DNA of 64,000 nt, taken from the NCBI GenBank assembly GCA_963834685.1, contig CAWICW010000026.1, forward strand, positions 1-64,000, given 5' to 3'. The notes beneath the pieces were generated by a model. It ran no database searches. It was given only the letters and a program-made list of their open reading frames with translations, and was not told the DNA's origin. Each line of letters begins with the position of its first letter. Position 1 is the first letter of the stretch. The stretch is from Palsa-504 sp963834685 (GTDB lineage Bacteria; Actinomycetota; Actinomycetes; Streptosporangiales; Streptosporangiaceae). Position numbers and translations under genes: made by a program. Shown here one piece after another: positions 35,727-45,956 of this stretch.

Positions 35727-36374
35727 CTAGGGGGAAAGCCGCTCGATGAGCCAGCCGTCGCCCGCGCGGCGGTAGCGCAGCCGGTCGTGCAGCCGGTAGG
35801 TGCCCGACTGCCAGAATTCGACCGTTTCGGGAATGAGCAGGTACCCGCCCCAGAAGTCCGGCATCGGGACGTCCGCCGACGGCGGCCAGCGCCGCTCCAG
35901 TTCCGCCATCCGGCGCTCGAGCTCCGCGCGGGAACCGATGACCTGCGACTGCCTGCTGGCCCAGGCCCCGAGCTGCGATCCGCGCGGCCGGGACCGGTAG
36001 TACGGCTCGCTGTCGGCCTGGGACAGCGTGCGTACGCGGCCCTCGGCGGTCACCTGGCGGCCCAGGGCGTACCAGGGGAAGACCGCGCACGCCTGGGGAT
36101 GGACCCGCAGGTCCTGGCCCTTGCGCGAGGTCCGGTTGGTGTAAAACGTGAAGCCGTCGGCGCCGTGCGCCTTGAGCAGCACGGTCCGGGCGCGCGGCCG
36201 GCCCTCGGCGGACGTGGTGGCCAGCACCATCGCGGTGGGCTCGGGAAGGCCGTGGCGCCGGGCCTGCGCCAGCCATCCGGCGAACTGGGTCATCGGATCG
36301 CCGGCCATCGTGTCCTCGGACAGAGTTTCCTGGGGCCGGGTTTCCAGGCCGGGAGCACGCTGCGGGGTGTTCAT
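35727..36374 (-). CDS. pdxH: Pyridoxamine 5'-phosphate oxidase
   Basis: 215 aa from the ATG at 36374. FMN-binding split barrel with PTAMVLATTSAEGRPRARTV, LLKAHGADGFTFYTNRTSRK, VRTLSQADSEPYYRSRPRGS, IGSRAELERRMAELERRW, PDFWGGYLLIPETVEFWQ and a C-terminal YRRAGDGWLIERLSP. The oxidase converts PNP/PMP to pyridoxal phosphate. It is divergent from the citrate synthase gene, and serC, a PLP enzyme, follows that. This neighbourhood is conserved in actinobacteria. Confidence 0.95.
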   Translation of the reverse strand: MNTPQRAPGLETRPQETLSEDTMAGDPMTQFAGWLAQARRHGLPEPTAMVLATTSAEGRPRARTVLLKAHGADGFTFYTNRTSRKGQDLRVHPQACAVFPWYALGRQVTAEGRVRTLSQADSEPYYRSRPRGSQLGAWASRQSQVIGSRAELERRMAELERRWPPSADVPMPDFWGGYLLIPETVEFWQSGTYRLHDRLRYRRAGDGWLIERLSP

Positions 36375-36553
36375 GGGTAATGATCCTCGCACCTGTCCCG
36401 GCCACCGCAACCCGGAGCCGGCGCCGCTGGAAGCAGGCCGGCAGCGGGCTGGGGCTGCTTCTGGTCTTATGGTTCTCATGGGGTGTTACGGGTTCGGCCC
36501 GGCGCACGGCGCGAGGCGCCCTCCGGCGCCCACCAGGAAGAGAGGAAACGCCG

Positions 36554-37738
36554 ATGTCGGATTTCAAGCCGGGGCTTGAAGGAGTTATCGCCTTCGAGAC
36601 CGAAATCGCGGAGCCTGACAAAGAGGGCGGTGCGCTCCGCTACCGGGGAGTCGATATCGAGGAACTCGTCGGCCATGTCTCTTACGGGCATGTCTGGGGT
36701 CTTCTGGTCGACAATGCGTTCGCGCCGGGCCTGCCGCCGGCCGAGCCTTATCCGATCCCGGTCCATTCCGGCGACATCCGCGTCGACGTGCAGAGCGCCC
36801 TGGCCATGCTGGCGCCCGCCTGGGGGCTGCGCCCGCTGCTCGACATCAGCGACGAGCAGGCCCGCGAGGACCTGGCCCGGGCTTCGGTCATGGCCCTGTC
36901 CTTCGTGGCCCAGTCGGCGCGCGGGGTCGGGCTGCCGATGGTGCCGCAGCGCCGGGTGGATGAGGCGGCCACGATCACCGAGCGGTTCATGATCCGCTGG
37001 CGCGGCGAGCCCGATCCGCGGCACGTCAAGGCGGTCGACTCGTACTGGACGTCGGCGGCCGAGCACGGCATGAACGCGTCCACCTTCACCGCCCGGGTCA
37101 TCGCGTCGACCGGCGCGGACGTGGCGGCCGCGCTGTCCGGGGCGGTCGGCGCCATGTCCGGACCGCTGCACGGCGGCGCCCCGGCCCGCGTGCTGGGCAT
37201 GATCGAGGAGGTCGAGCGGACCGGGGACGCCCAGCAGTACGTGACGTTGGCGCTGGACCGCGGCGAACGGCTGATGGGCTTCGGGCACCGGGTGTACCGG
37301 GCCGAGGACCCGCGCGCCCGGGTGCTGCGCCGCACGGCCAAGGAACTCGGCGCGCCCCGCTACGAGGTGGCGCTGGCCCTGGAGAGCGCGGCGCTGGCCG
37401 AGCTGCGGGCCCGGCGGCCGGACCGGGTGCTGGAGACCAACGTGGAGTTCTGGGCGGCCATCGTGCTGGACTTCGCCGAGGTCCCGGCGCACATGTTCAC
37501 CTCGATGTTCACCTGCGCCCGGACGGCGGGCTGGGCCGCCCACATCCTGGAGCAGAAGCGGACGGGCCGGCTGGTCAGGCCGGCCGCGCGCTACATCGGT
37601 CCCGCGTCGCGGTCGGTGGCCGACGTGCCCGGCGCCGCGGAGGTCTTCGACCAGCGGGACTTAGCCGCGGTGTCAGCCGGCCGGCCGCCGGTAAGCTGCG
37701 ATGAGCGAGCCGGAGGGGCGCGGTGCCGCCTGGACTGA
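36554..37738 (+). CDS. Citrate synthase, type II-like (CitA/GltA2 group)
   Basis: 394 aa from the ATG at 36554 (AGAGGA upstream). The start FKPGLEGVIAFETEIAEPD and LRYRGVDIEELV are typical of the short actinobacterial citrate/methylcitrate synthases. Catalytic elements: HGMNASTFTARVIAS (His), GPLHGGAPARVLGMI (His), GFGHRVYRAEDPRA (His, Arg) and NVEFWAAIVLDFAEVP (Asp equivalent). It condenses acetyl-CoA or propionyl-CoA with oxaloacetate. The last ~20 residues (VSCDERAGGARCRLD) come from the beginning of repeat copy 4, so the native stop seems to have been replaced. Confidence 0.9.
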   Translation: MSDFKPGLEGVIAFETEIAEPDKEGGALRYRGVDIEELVGHVSYGHVWGLLVDNAFAPGLPPAEPYPIPVHSGDIRVDVQSALAMLAPAWGLRPLLDISDEQAREDLARASVMALSFVAQSARGVGLPMVPQRRVDEAATITERFMIRWRGEPDPRHVKAVDSYWTSAAEHGMNASTFTARVIASTGADVAAALSGAVGAMSGPLHGGAPARVLGMIEEVERTGDAQQYVTLALDRGERLMGFGHRVYRAEDPRARVLRRTAKELGAPRYEVALALESAALAELRARRPDRVLETNVEFWAAIVLDFAEVPAHMFTSMFTCARTAGWAAHILEQKRTGRLVRPAARYIGPASRSVADVPGAAEVFDQRDLAAVSAGRPPVSCDERAGGARCRLD

Positions 37739-37798
37739 GGAGCGAGGAACGAGCGACGAGGGAAGGCGGCGCCTGAAGGCGCCCCGGAGGCGAGCGGG
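37708..37798. repeat. Dispersed ~90-bp structured repeat, copy 4
   Basis: Arms GGTGCCGCC (37722-37730) and GGCGGCGCC (37765-37773) pair with one G-T wobble at the position that is T-A in copy 1 and C-G in copy 2. Outer arms are GGGCGC (37716-37721) and GCGCCC (37779-37784). It bridges the end of the citrate synthase gene and the serC start, supplying the former's last codons and the latter's upstream GGGGAG. Confidence 0.85.
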
Positions 37799-37808
37799 GA
37801 GCAGAGTG

Positions 37809-38933
37809 ATGAGCGAACTGGTGATCCCGGCGGGCCTCAAGCCGAAGGACGGCAGGTTCGGCAGCGGTCCGGCCAAGATCCGCCCCGAGCAGCTGGCCGC
37901 GCTGGCCAGCTCGGGCCCGACCTACCTGGGCACGTCGCACCGCCAGCCGCCGGTCCGGTCGCTGGTGCACCGGGTCCGCGCCGGGCTGGCCGAGCTGTTC
38001 GGCCTGCCCGGTGACTACACCGTCGTGCTCGGCAACGGAGGCACCAGCGCCTTCTGGGACGCGGCCGCGTTCGGGCTGGTCCGGCGGCACGCCCAGCACC
38101 TGAGCTTCGGCGAGTTCTCGGCCCGGTTCGCCGCCATCACCGGGCGGGCCCCCTGGCTGGCCGCGCCGACCGTGGTGGAGTCCCCTCCCGGCACGTACCC
38201 GGCGCCCTGGCCGGAGCCGGGGGCGGATGCGTACGCGCTGACTCACAACGAGACCTCGACCGGCGTGGCCATGCCGGTGCGCCGGGTGCCCGGCGCCGAC
38301 CCGGGAGCGCTGGTCCTGGTCGACGCGACCAGCGCCGCGGCAGGCCTGGCGGTGCAGCCGGGTGAGTTCGACGTGTACTACTTCGCCCCGCAGAAGGGCC
38401 TGGGCTCCGACGGCGGGCTGTGGCTGGCCCTGATGTCCCCGGCGGCGGCGGAGCGGGTGCGCGAGATCGCCGCCAGCGGGCGGTACATCCCCGACTTCCT
38501 GTCGCTGCGGGTGGCGCTGGAGAACGCGGCGCGGGACCAGACCTACAACACCCCCGCGGTGGCGACCCTGTTCCTGCTCGCTGATCAGGTCGAATGGATG
38601 CTCGGCCAGGGCGGCCTGGAGTGGACCACCGCCCGCACCGCGCGGTCGGCTGCCATACTGTATACGTGGGCGGAGCAGGCGGCCTACGCGGATCCGTTCG
38701 TCGCCGATCCCGCGCACCGCTCGCAGGTGGTCGGCACCATCGACCTGGCCGATGGGCTGTCCGCCGACACCGTAGCGGCGTCATTGCGGGCGAACGGAAT
38801 CGTCGATACGGAGTCCTATCGGAAGCTAGGCCGGAACCAGCTGCGCATCGGCATGTTCCCGGCCGTCGATCCCGCGGACGTGGAGGCGCTCACCGCCTGC
38901 ATCGACTACGTGGTCGAGCGCACCGGCGGCTAG
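37809..38933 (+). CDS. serC: Phosphoserine aminotransferase
   Basis: 374 aa from the ATG at 37809. Class V aminotransferase fold: KPKDGRFGSGPAKIRPEQL, YLGTSHRQPPVRSLVHRVRA, VLGNGGTSAFWDAAAFGLV, ALTHNETSTGVAMPVRR, PLP lysine in YYFAPQKGLGSDGGLW, and NTPAVATLFLLADQVEW. It converts 3-phosphohydroxypyruvate to phosphoserine in serine synthesis, and may serve PLP synthesis. It follows citrate synthase in the same direction, with only repeat copy 4 between, so the repeat is probably transcribed. Confidence 0.95.
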   Translation: MSELVIPAGLKPKDGRFGSGPAKIRPEQLAALASSGPTYLGTSHRQPPVRSLVHRVRAGLAELFGLPGDYTVVLGNGGTSAFWDAAAFGLVRRHAQHLSFGEFSARFAAITGRAPWLAAPTVVESPPGTYPAPWPEPGADAYALTHNETSTGVAMPVRRVPGADPGALVLVDATSAAAGLAVQPGEFDVYYFAPQKGLGSDGGLWLALMSPAAAERVREIAASGRYIPDFLSLRVALENAARDQTYNTPAVATLFLLADQVEWMLGQGGLEWTTARTARSAAILYTWAEQAAYADPFVADPAHRSQVVGTIDLADGLSADTVAASLRANGIVDTESYRKLGRNQLRIGMFPAVDPADVEALTACIDYVVERTGG

Positions 38934-39013
38934 CGGATGATCGAGCCGATCACCACGACCAGCACCAGCAGCGCGAGTACAGCGGGCAGCAGCCAGCGGG
39001 GCACCCGGTTCAC
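38930..39013 (-). CDS. Very small single-helix membrane peptide (putative)
   Basis: 27 codons from the GTG at 39013: a short basic start VNRVPR, then one strongly hydrophobic helix WLLPAVLALLVLVVVIGSII and a final Arg. It converges on serC and overlaps its stop by 3-4 bases. There is no clear ribosome site. Hydrophobic single-helix peptides are known next to serC in related genera as far as I recall. Only the helix supports it. Confidence 0.35.
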   Translation of the reverse strand: MNRVPRWLLPAVLALLVLVVVIGSIIR

Positions 39014-39237
39014 GGTGCCAGCCTACAAAGGCGCCAGCCCGCAAAGGTCCCAGCCGGCCGCGGTGACGGCCTGCGGGGCGACGGCCTGGAAACCGGCAGG
39101 CGAGACACGATCGAGGTGGGTACATGGGTAACGAGGCTCACGGGGCAGGATTGCTCGGCCAGCACACCGGTTTAGACCGCCGGACGCCCGAGGGGATCAA
39201 GAAGCCGCTCCGGTCCGGTGCCGCGCCGGGTGAGCTG

Positions 39238-39825
39238 ATGCGGCTGTTCGTGGCCATCGCCCCGCCCGCGGCCGTGCTCGATGAGCTTGACGCCCTGGCC
39301 GGGCCGCTCCGGGCCGGACGGCAGGACCTGCGCTGGACCAACCGGGAAGCCTGGCACGTGACGCTGGCCTTCCTGGGCCAGGTCGACGAGTCCGCCGCGA
39401 CCCGGCTGCTGCGCCGCCTGGAGAACGCCGCGCGGCGTCATCACGTGTTCCGGATCGCGTTCAGCGGCGCGGGTGCCTTCCCCGCCGCGGCCCGCGCGAA
39501 CGTGCTGTGGAGCGGCTTGTCCGGGGACCGCGGGGCGCTGGCGCACCTGGCCGAGTCGGTGGCCGCGGGCGCGAGCCGCGCGGGTGCTCCGCCGCCCGAC
39601 AAGGGCCGCCGGTTCCGGCCCCACGTGACCCTCGCGCGCTGCCGGATGCCCGCCGACGTCACCGAGCTGGTCGCGGCGCTGGACGGCTACCAGGGCCCGT
39701 CGTGGACCGCGGACCGCATCCACCTGGTCCGCAGCCGCCTGGGCGCGACCGAGTATCCCCGGTTCACCACGCTGGGGAGCTGGCCGCTGCGCCCGCTGGA
39801 CCGCGACCCGGGCCCGGGCTCATGA
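39238..39825 (+). CDS. thpR: RNA 2',3'-cyclic phosphodiesterase, 2H family
   Basis: 195 aa from the ATG at 39238 (MRLFVAIAPPAAVLDELDAL). The two HxT motifs that define 2H phosphoesterases are WHVTLAFLG (first) and RPHVTLARC (second). ThpR/LigT enzymes open 2',3'-cyclic phosphates at RNA ends and can ligate tRNA halves in vitro. A longer in-frame start at 39124 exists but adds an unconserved 38-residue leader. Its stop overlaps the convergent MarR gene by 6 bases. Confidence 0.88.
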   Translation: MRLFVAIAPPAAVLDELDALAGPLRAGRQDLRWTNREAWHVTLAFLGQVDESAATRLLRRLENAARRHHVFRIAFSGAGAFPAAARANVLWSGLSGDRGALAHLAESVAAGASRAGAPPPDKGRRFRPHVTLARCRMPADVTELVAALDGYQGPSWTADRIHLVRSRLGATEYPRFTTLGSWPLRPLDRDPGPGS

Positions 39826-40278
39826 GGACTGGCTGAGCTTCTCCAGGATGGGCACCGCGGCCCGGAGCGTGGCCCGCTCCTCGGTGGTCAGCTCGGCCAG
39901 CCGCCGGGCCAGCCAGGCATCCTTGCGGCGCCGCACGCGATGCACCACCGCCCGGCCTTCCTCGGTGACGGTGAGGATGACCTGCCGCCGGTCGGTCGGG
40001 TGCGGTGACCTGAGCACCAGGTTGCGCTCCTCGAGGACGGCGATGACGCGGGTCATGGACGGCGGCTGCACCTTCTCGTGCTCGGCCAGCTCGCCCGGGC
40101 TCATGGCCTGGTGGACTTCCAGGGCCGACAGGGCGGCCAGCTGGGTCTCCGACAGCACCGCCTCGGTCAGGCCCGAAGCCGTGCGCTGGGCCCGCAGGCG
40201 CCGGGCCAGCCTGCTCACCGAGATCCGCAGCGCGGTGGCCAGCCCGGCATCGGTCCTGGTCTGGGTCTGGGTCATCAT
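39820..40278 (-). CDS. MarR-family transcriptional regulator
   Basis: 152 aa from the ATG at 40278 (a second ATG follows). MarR features: helical dimer start LRISVSRLARRLRAQR, ETQLAALSALEVHQAM, recognition helix EKVQPPSMTRVIAVLEERNL, wing RSPHPTDRRQVILTVTEEGR, and the dimerisation helix DAWLARRLAELTTEERATLR. A palindrome-like site lies in its own promoter region. The target is unknown; the divergent neighbour is a DUF2530 gene. Confidence 0.88.
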   Translation of the reverse strand: MMTQTQTRTDAGLATALRISVSRLARRLRAQRTASGLTEAVLSETQLAALSALEVHQAMSPGELAEHEKVQPPSMTRVIAVLEERNLVLRSPHPTDRRQVILTVTEEGRAVVHRVRRRKDAWLARRLAELTTEERATLRAAVPILEKLSQSS

Positions 40279-40283
40279 CGTTA

Positions 40284-40302
40284 ACCTTGTGTTTTCAAAG
40301 GT
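40284..40302. promoter_or_regulatory. Imperfect palindrome upstream of the MarR gene
   Basis: ACCTTG (40284-40289) and CAAAGGT (40296-40302) form an inverted repeat with one extra base, in an AT-rich patch 6 bases before the MarR ATG. Plausible autoregulatory operator. Confidence 0.35.
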
Positions 40303-40395
40303 ATGCGCCATCGGCCACAGCGGGCGTGACCTAAGTACATCACGCGGGCCGACCGCACGCAGCATCGCGGACCGGCCACCCCCTAGCCTGGATAG

Positions 40396-40734
40396 GTGAA
40401 GGAATCCGGCCCCCCGGCCCCGCGGCTGACACCGCCCCCGCCGCTCGAGGCGAACGACCGGCTGGTCACCATCACCGGCACCGCCGGGTGGGCGCTGGCC
40501 CTGATCGTGCTGCTCATCATCCGCGGCAGCCTGCCCGCCGATGACCGGTGGTGGATCTGGACCTGCGTGACCGGGCTGGTGATGGGGCTGTTCGCCCTGT
40601 GGTACGTGCCGCGGTTCAAGCGCGCCCGGGCCCGCGCGGCGGCGCGCCGGGCCGCGGCTCAGTCGGCCCCGCGGGACAGCGGCTCGAACACCGTCTCCTC
40701 GACCGATACGCCCGGCAAGTCGACCATGTCGTAG
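40396..40734 (+). CDS. DUF2530-family membrane protein
   Basis: 112 aa from the GTG at 40396. Two membrane helices (ITGTAGWALALIVLLIIRG and WWIWTCVTGLVMGLFALWYV) with the family's WWIWTC motif. The usual length is about 80 residues. The extra ~25 C-terminal residues (QSAPRDSGSNTVSST) overlap the 3' end of the convergent DUF3027 gene, suggesting a lost stop or a miscalled end. Conserved actinobacterial protein of unknown role. Confidence 0.75.
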   Translation: MKESGPPAPRLTPPPPLEANDRLVTITGTAGWALALIVLLIIRGSLPADDRWWIWTCVTGLVMGLFALWYVPRFKRARARAAARRAAAQSAPRDSGSNTVSSTDTPGKSTMS

Positions 40735-41519
40735 CCGAACTCGTCGATGACCGGCGAGAGGGCCCGGGCCGATGCCTGCCAGATGACCGACTCGGAGTGG
40801 GCTCCGCAGCCGTGGTCGGCCGAGACGACGCGGCCGTCGTCGGGCGCGTACGCGTTCGCGCAGGCCCCGAACAGCCGGCCGAGCTCGCCGCTCAGCGGCA
40901 CGAAGAAACCGCAGCTGACGCACTGCGCGGGCGCCGCGTGGGCCAGCGGCGTCCGCGGGCCGTGCTCGCTGGAGTACCAGCGCGCGGAGGCGCTTTCCCG
41001 GCCGACGGCCGACAGCACGCGGGAGCGTCCGGGCGCGGGCAGCTCGGCGGGCTCCGCCGGACCCTGTTCATCTCCGGCGTCCTCGCCGTCCTCGAACCAG
41101 TCGATCACCGCGTCGTCGCCTTCCAGCGCCACCAGCGGGACGAGCCGCTCGTCGTCCGGCGGGGCGGGCAGCAGGTCCCCGACGCCCAGGTCACCCGGCC
41201 GCAACCGGTCGTGCCACGGCACCCAGGGCGGCGCGAGCAACGCGAAGGGCCCCGGCAGGAGCACCGTCTCGCTGACCGTGACCAGCTTGGACCGGGGCGC
41301 GCGGACGACCGTCACCGCCCATCGCCACCCGGCGTAGGCCGGGTCCTCGCTGGCGAACATATGGGTCACGACGCGTTCGCCCTCGGCGAGCACCTCGAGG
41401 TGCCTGCCGACCTGATCGGGCCCCACGATCGCGACGACGGCAGCCCGGGCGAGGTCAACGGCCTCGGCGCCGGCCTGATCTGGTTCCTTGGTGCGGGTGC
41501 GGGTAGGACTCACGGTCAC
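40659..41519 (-). CDS. DUF3027-family protein (Rv0883c-like)
   Basis: 286 aa; GTG at 41519 chosen over a TTG one codon earlier. Conserved blocks: AVVAIVGPDQVGRHLEVLAEGERVV (in part), HMFASEDPAYAGWRWAVTVV, VPWHDRLRPGDLGVGDLLP, WYSSEHGPRTPLAHAAPAQC, then CGFFVPLSGELGRLFGACAN with a likely metal-binding Cys set, and DHGCGAHSE. Function unknown. It lies near serC as in mycobacteria, divergent from an MFS gene. Confidence 0.88.
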   Translation of the reverse strand: MTVSPTRTRTKEPDQAGAEAVDLARAAVVAIVGPDQVGRHLEVLAEGERVVTHMFASEDPAYAGWRWAVTVVRAPRSKLVTVSETVLLPGPFALLAPPWVPWHDRLRPGDLGVGDLLPAPPDDERLVPLVALEGDDAVIDWFEDGEDAGDEQGPAEPAELPAPGRSRVLSAVGRESASARWYSSEHGPRTPLAHAAPAQCVSCGFFVPLSGELGRLFGACANAYAPDDGRVVSADHGCGAHSESVIWQASARALSPVIDEFGYDMVDLPGVSVEETVFEPLSRGAD

Positions 41520-41549
41520 CAATTTTCACTCATCACGCATGCTGCCGGT

Positions 41550-43223
41550 ATGGTTACCTGTCGGTTGCGTCACGGCGGACTCGCCGTAGTGGCGGCTACC
41601 AAGAATACTGGTTACATGCGGATGTCCGAGGCGCTGCGCCGAACCGGGAGCGCGGCCCGCGCTACCACCGGCGCGGTCAGAACGGGTACCCGCAGGACCG
41701 GCGGCCTGGTGCACCGGGTGACCAGCGCCCAGGGGGCGGGCCGGACCGGGCTGTCCACGCTCATCGAGACGACCGCCGCCGCCGGGGCCGGCGACGCGTT
41801 CGTCATCATCTCGCTGGCCGGGACGATTTTCTTCAACACCTCGGTGGACCAGGCCCGGGGCAAGGTCGTGCTGTTCCTGCTCGTCACCATGGCCCCGTTC
41901 GCGGTGCTGGCGCCGTTCATCGGGCCGGCCCTGGACCGCGTGCAGCAGGGCCGCAAGTACCTGCTGGCCGGCACGCTGCTGGCTCGCGGCCTGCTGTGCT
42001 ACGCGATGTCGGCCGCGGTCAGCGACCCGGCCACGCTGCTGCCCGCCGCGTTCGGCGTGCTCGTGCTGCAGAAGGCCTACGGCGTGGTCCGCGCGTCGGT
42101 CGCGCCGCGGCTGCTGCCCGAGCAGATCACCCTGGTCCGCGCGAACGCGCGGTCCCAGCTGATCGCGGTGATCACGGCCACGCTGGCCGCCGGGCTCGCG
42201 GAGGGCATCCAGGTGATCGGGGGCGCCGCCTGGGTGCTCCGGGCGGGCATGGTCGTCTACCTGGCCGCCATGGTCCTGGCGCTGCGGCTGCCCGACCAGG
42301 TGGATACCCCGCCGGCCCCGGCCCCGGCCGAGGAAGCCGGCGCGGCCGCCCCGCCCGCCGCCGACGGCCGGCCGCCGCGCGGGACTGACCGCCGGACCCC
42401 GCTCCGGCCCGATTATCTTCCGAACGGACCGGGGCGATACCCCAGCGAACCGGACAGCGACCCGTGGCATGGCTCGGGGACCACCGAGCCGGCCCAGGCC
42501 GGCCGGACGCTCCCGTACGACGAACCCGCGGCGGCCCTGCCGCCCGGGGCGCCTGCCTCGTCCGGGTCCAAGGCCGCCACGGGCTCCAGGCACTGGCGGA
42601 CGCTGGGCCGGGTGGGTCCGGTGGTGGCCGAGGCGATGACCGGCAACGCGGTGCTGCGCGCCTTCTCCGGCTACACGTTCTTCTTCTTCGCGTTCCTGCT
42701 GCAGACCGAGGGCTTCGGCGTCTCCAAGCACTTCGCGCTGGCCGCCCTGGCGTTCGCGGTCGCGGGCGGCAGCATTTTCGCGATGGCCGTCGGATCCTGG
42801 CTCCGGTCCCGCGGCCCGCAGCTCATCATGTTCGCCGTGCTCACCGTGGCCCCGGTGGTCGCGGCCGTCTCGGCCTGGTTCTTCGGGCTGACGGCCGTGA
42901 TCGCCGTGGCGTTCGCCGCGATCTTTTGCGCCAGCCTGGCCAAGCTGGCCCAGGACTCGATCGTGCAGCGCGAGATCGGCGACGAGATCCGGTCCTCGAC
43001 CTTCGCGGTCTCCGAGACCCTGAACCAGGTGGCCAACGTGGCCGGCGGCCTGCTCGGGGTGCTCGTGTCGATCCTCAACAACGGCCCGGCGGGCCTGGCC
43101 ATCGCCGCGGCCCTGCTGACCCTGGCGCTGGTCACGCTCGTCATCCGGCGCAGGCGCCGGGTCCTCGCGCAGCGGCCGGAGCCCGAACCGGTGCCCGCGG
43201 CGCGGCCCCGCAGCCGGCGCTAG
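41550..43223 (+). CDS. MFS transporter, Rv0876c-like
   Basis: 557 aa from the ATG at 41550; starts at 41616 or 41622 would remove up to 24 unconserved residues. Twelve-helix MFS protein: VDQARGKVVLFLLVTMAPFA, IGPALDRVQQGRKYLLAG, KAYGVVRASVAPRLLPEQIT. A ~100-residue Pro-rich cytoplasmic loop (about 250-350) comes before the second half (FSGYTFFFFAFLLQTEGFG; KLAQDSIVQREIGDEIRSS). The family is conserved in actinobacteria beside DUF3027 and csp genes; substrate unknown. Confidence 0.85.
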   Translation: MVTCRLRHGGLAVVAATKNTGYMRMSEALRRTGSAARATTGAVRTGTRRTGGLVHRVTSAQGAGRTGLSTLIETTAAAGAGDAFVIISLAGTIFFNTSVDQARGKVVLFLLVTMAPFAVLAPFIGPALDRVQQGRKYLLAGTLLARGLLCYAMSAAVSDPATLLPAAFGVLVLQKAYGVVRASVAPRLLPEQITLVRANARSQLIAVITATLAAGLAEGIQVIGGAAWVLRAGMVVYLAAMVLALRLPDQVDTPPAPAPAEEAGAAAPPAADGRPPRGTDRRTPLRPDYLPNGPGRYPSEPDSDPWHGSGTTEPAQAGRTLPYDEPAAALPPGAPASSGSKAATGSRHWRTLGRVGPVVAEAMTGNAVLRAFSGYTFFFFAFLLQTEGFGVSKHFALAALAFAVAGGSIFAMAVGSWLRSRGPQLIMFAVLTVAPVVAAVSAWFFGLTAVIAVAFAAIFCASLAKLAQDSIVQREIGDEIRSSTFAVSETLNQVANVAGGLLGVLVSILNNGPAGLAIAAALLTLALVTLVIRRRRRVLAQRPEPEPVPAARPRSRR

Positions 43224-43283
43224 CGGTGCTGAGCGCGCCGGAGTGCAGCGCCCCGGCCGGAGCCGGCCGCGGGACCGGCTCGG

Positions 43284-43673
43284 TCAGGGCTCGATGTCGT
43301 CGGCCACGGCGCGGAGCACGGCGGCGATCTTCTTCGCGTCCTTGGCGTCCGGGTGCTTGCCGCGGCGGTAGGTCGTCGACACGTCATCGAGCAGCTTGAT
43401 GAGGTCCTCGACGAGGACGATCATCTCGTCCGGCTTCTTGCGGGCCTGCTTGGCGGCCGCGACGGTGGGCGGCGGCTCGAGCACCCGCACCTGGAGCGCC
43501 TGCGCCCCCCGGCGTCCCTCGGCCACCCCGAACTCCACGCGCTGCCCCTGACGAAGCGCGGTCGTCCCCGAGGGCAGCGCCGATGAATGCACGAAGACCT
43601 CGCCGCCGTCGTCGCGGGCGAGGAAGCCATACCCCTTGTCGGAGTCGTACCACTTGACCTTGCCGGTAGGCAC
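43284..43673 (-). CDS. Cold-shock domain protein with C-terminal extension (CspB-like)
   Basis: 129 aa from the GTG at 43673. The CSD (1-65) has RNP motifs KGYGFLARD and EVFVHSSAL. The C-terminal 60 residues are helical (KKPDEMIVLVEDLIKLLDDV) and characteristic of the longer actinobacterial CspB, Rv0871-like. An RNA chaperone, presumably. It lies downstream of groEL on the same strand, separated by a strong terminator-like hairpin, and converges with the MFS gene. Confidence 0.9.
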   Translation of the reverse strand: MPTGKVKWYDSDKGYGFLARDDGGEVFVHSSALPSGTTALRQGQRVEFGVAEGRRGAQALQVRVLEPPPTVAAAKQARKKPDEMIVLVEDLIKLLDDVSTTYRRGKHPDAKDAKKIAAVLRAVADDIEP

Positions 43674-43876
43674 GCGCAGACCTCACGTTGGAGAGAACGA
43701 ACAACAACCAGCGATCAGGTGACCGACAGGATGCTCTGGGCACTTCCAAGGCTATCGGTCCGGGACGCCGTATCGCAGCTTCGTTATCACCGGCCGCCCG
43801 GCCCGGCCCCGCCCCGGCCGCCCTGAGGCCGGCCTCACCCGGCCCGATACCCGGCGCGCAGGCCGGGAAACCTGAC

Positions 43877-43912
43877 GCCAACGGCCCGGGGGAAATCCCC
43901 CGGGCCGTTGGC
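43877..43912 (-). terminator. 16-bp perfect stem-loop after groEL
   Basis: GCCAACGGCCCGGGGG and its exact complement enclose AAAT, 18 bases beyond the groEL stop. Very stable, no T-run, like many actinobacterial terminators. Confidence 0.75.
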
Positions 43913-43930
43913 CTGCTGTGACTTCCTGGA

Positions 43931-45556
<1,626 letters not shown>

Positions 45557-45678
45557 AGGCTCCAGTCCTCCGTGGCGTATGCGCGGATCGAGCCGACGCC
45601 CGCGACGGCCGGCACCCCCCGGCGGACAGTCCCTTCCTGCCGCGAGGTCGTGCCTCATCGCCCGATCCCGCCATCATG

Positions 45679-45705
45679 CTGGCACTCACACAAGGAGAGT
45701 GCCAG
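45679..45705. promoter_or_regulatory. CIRCE element 1 (HrcA operator)
   Basis: CTGGCACTC and GAGTGCCAG, a perfect 9-bp inverted repeat with a 9-base spacer, in the groEL leader. It matches the TTAGCACTC-N9-GAGTGCTAA consensus except for the outermost bases. Confidence 0.92.
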
Positions 45706-45710
45706 CACCA

Positions 45711-45740
45711 TGTTTAGCACTCTCATGGTGAGAGTGCAAA
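45711..45740 (-). promoter_or_regulatory. groEL promoter overlapped by CIRCE element 2
   Basis: On the minus strand TTGCAC (-35, 45739-45734) and TAAACA (-10, 45716-45711) are 17 bases apart. The same bases form a second CIRCE: TTAGCACTC (45714-45722), a 9-base spacer and GAGTGCAAA (45732-45740). HrcA bound here would cover both promoter boxes. Confidence 0.85.
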
Positions 45741-45845
45741 CCATCGCGCAGCCCGCGAGGGTCTGGGGTGGGCCCGTGGGGACGGGCAGAGCCCTCCGGC
45801 TGCGCGATACTACGGAGAGTTACCGCAGCGGGTACGCGGAGGGTT

Positions 45846-45864
45846 AAGGGGGTCGTCCCCCCTT
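45846..45864. repeat. G-rich repeat core near groEL
   Basis: AAGGGGGTCGTCCCCCCTT contains the same GGGGG-TCGT-CCCCC core as the tamR and tatD copies, here as a short intergenic palindrome with AA/TT ends. Confidence 0.55.
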
Positions 45865-45872
45865 GATCAAAA

Positions 45873-45900
45873 CGGCCCGGCCCCCTGAGGGACCGGGCCG
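45873..45900 (-). terminator. Intrinsic terminator of the short csp gene
   Basis: CGGCCCGG (45873-45880) and CCGGGCCG (45893-45900), with three more inner G-C pairs and a four-base loop. On the minus strand, downstream of the csp stop, it is followed by TTTTGATC, a short T-run. Confidence 0.75.
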
Positions 45901-45956
45901 CCAGCTGAACCCGGCAGATCAGTGGCCCCGGCCGAGGTCCGGGGCCACAGGCGAAC

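Noticed and set aside
38937..39131. Plus-strand open frame after serC
   Set aside because: Ser/Thr-rich with no signal; the minus strand there encodes a short hydrophobic helix, which accounts for the base pattern.
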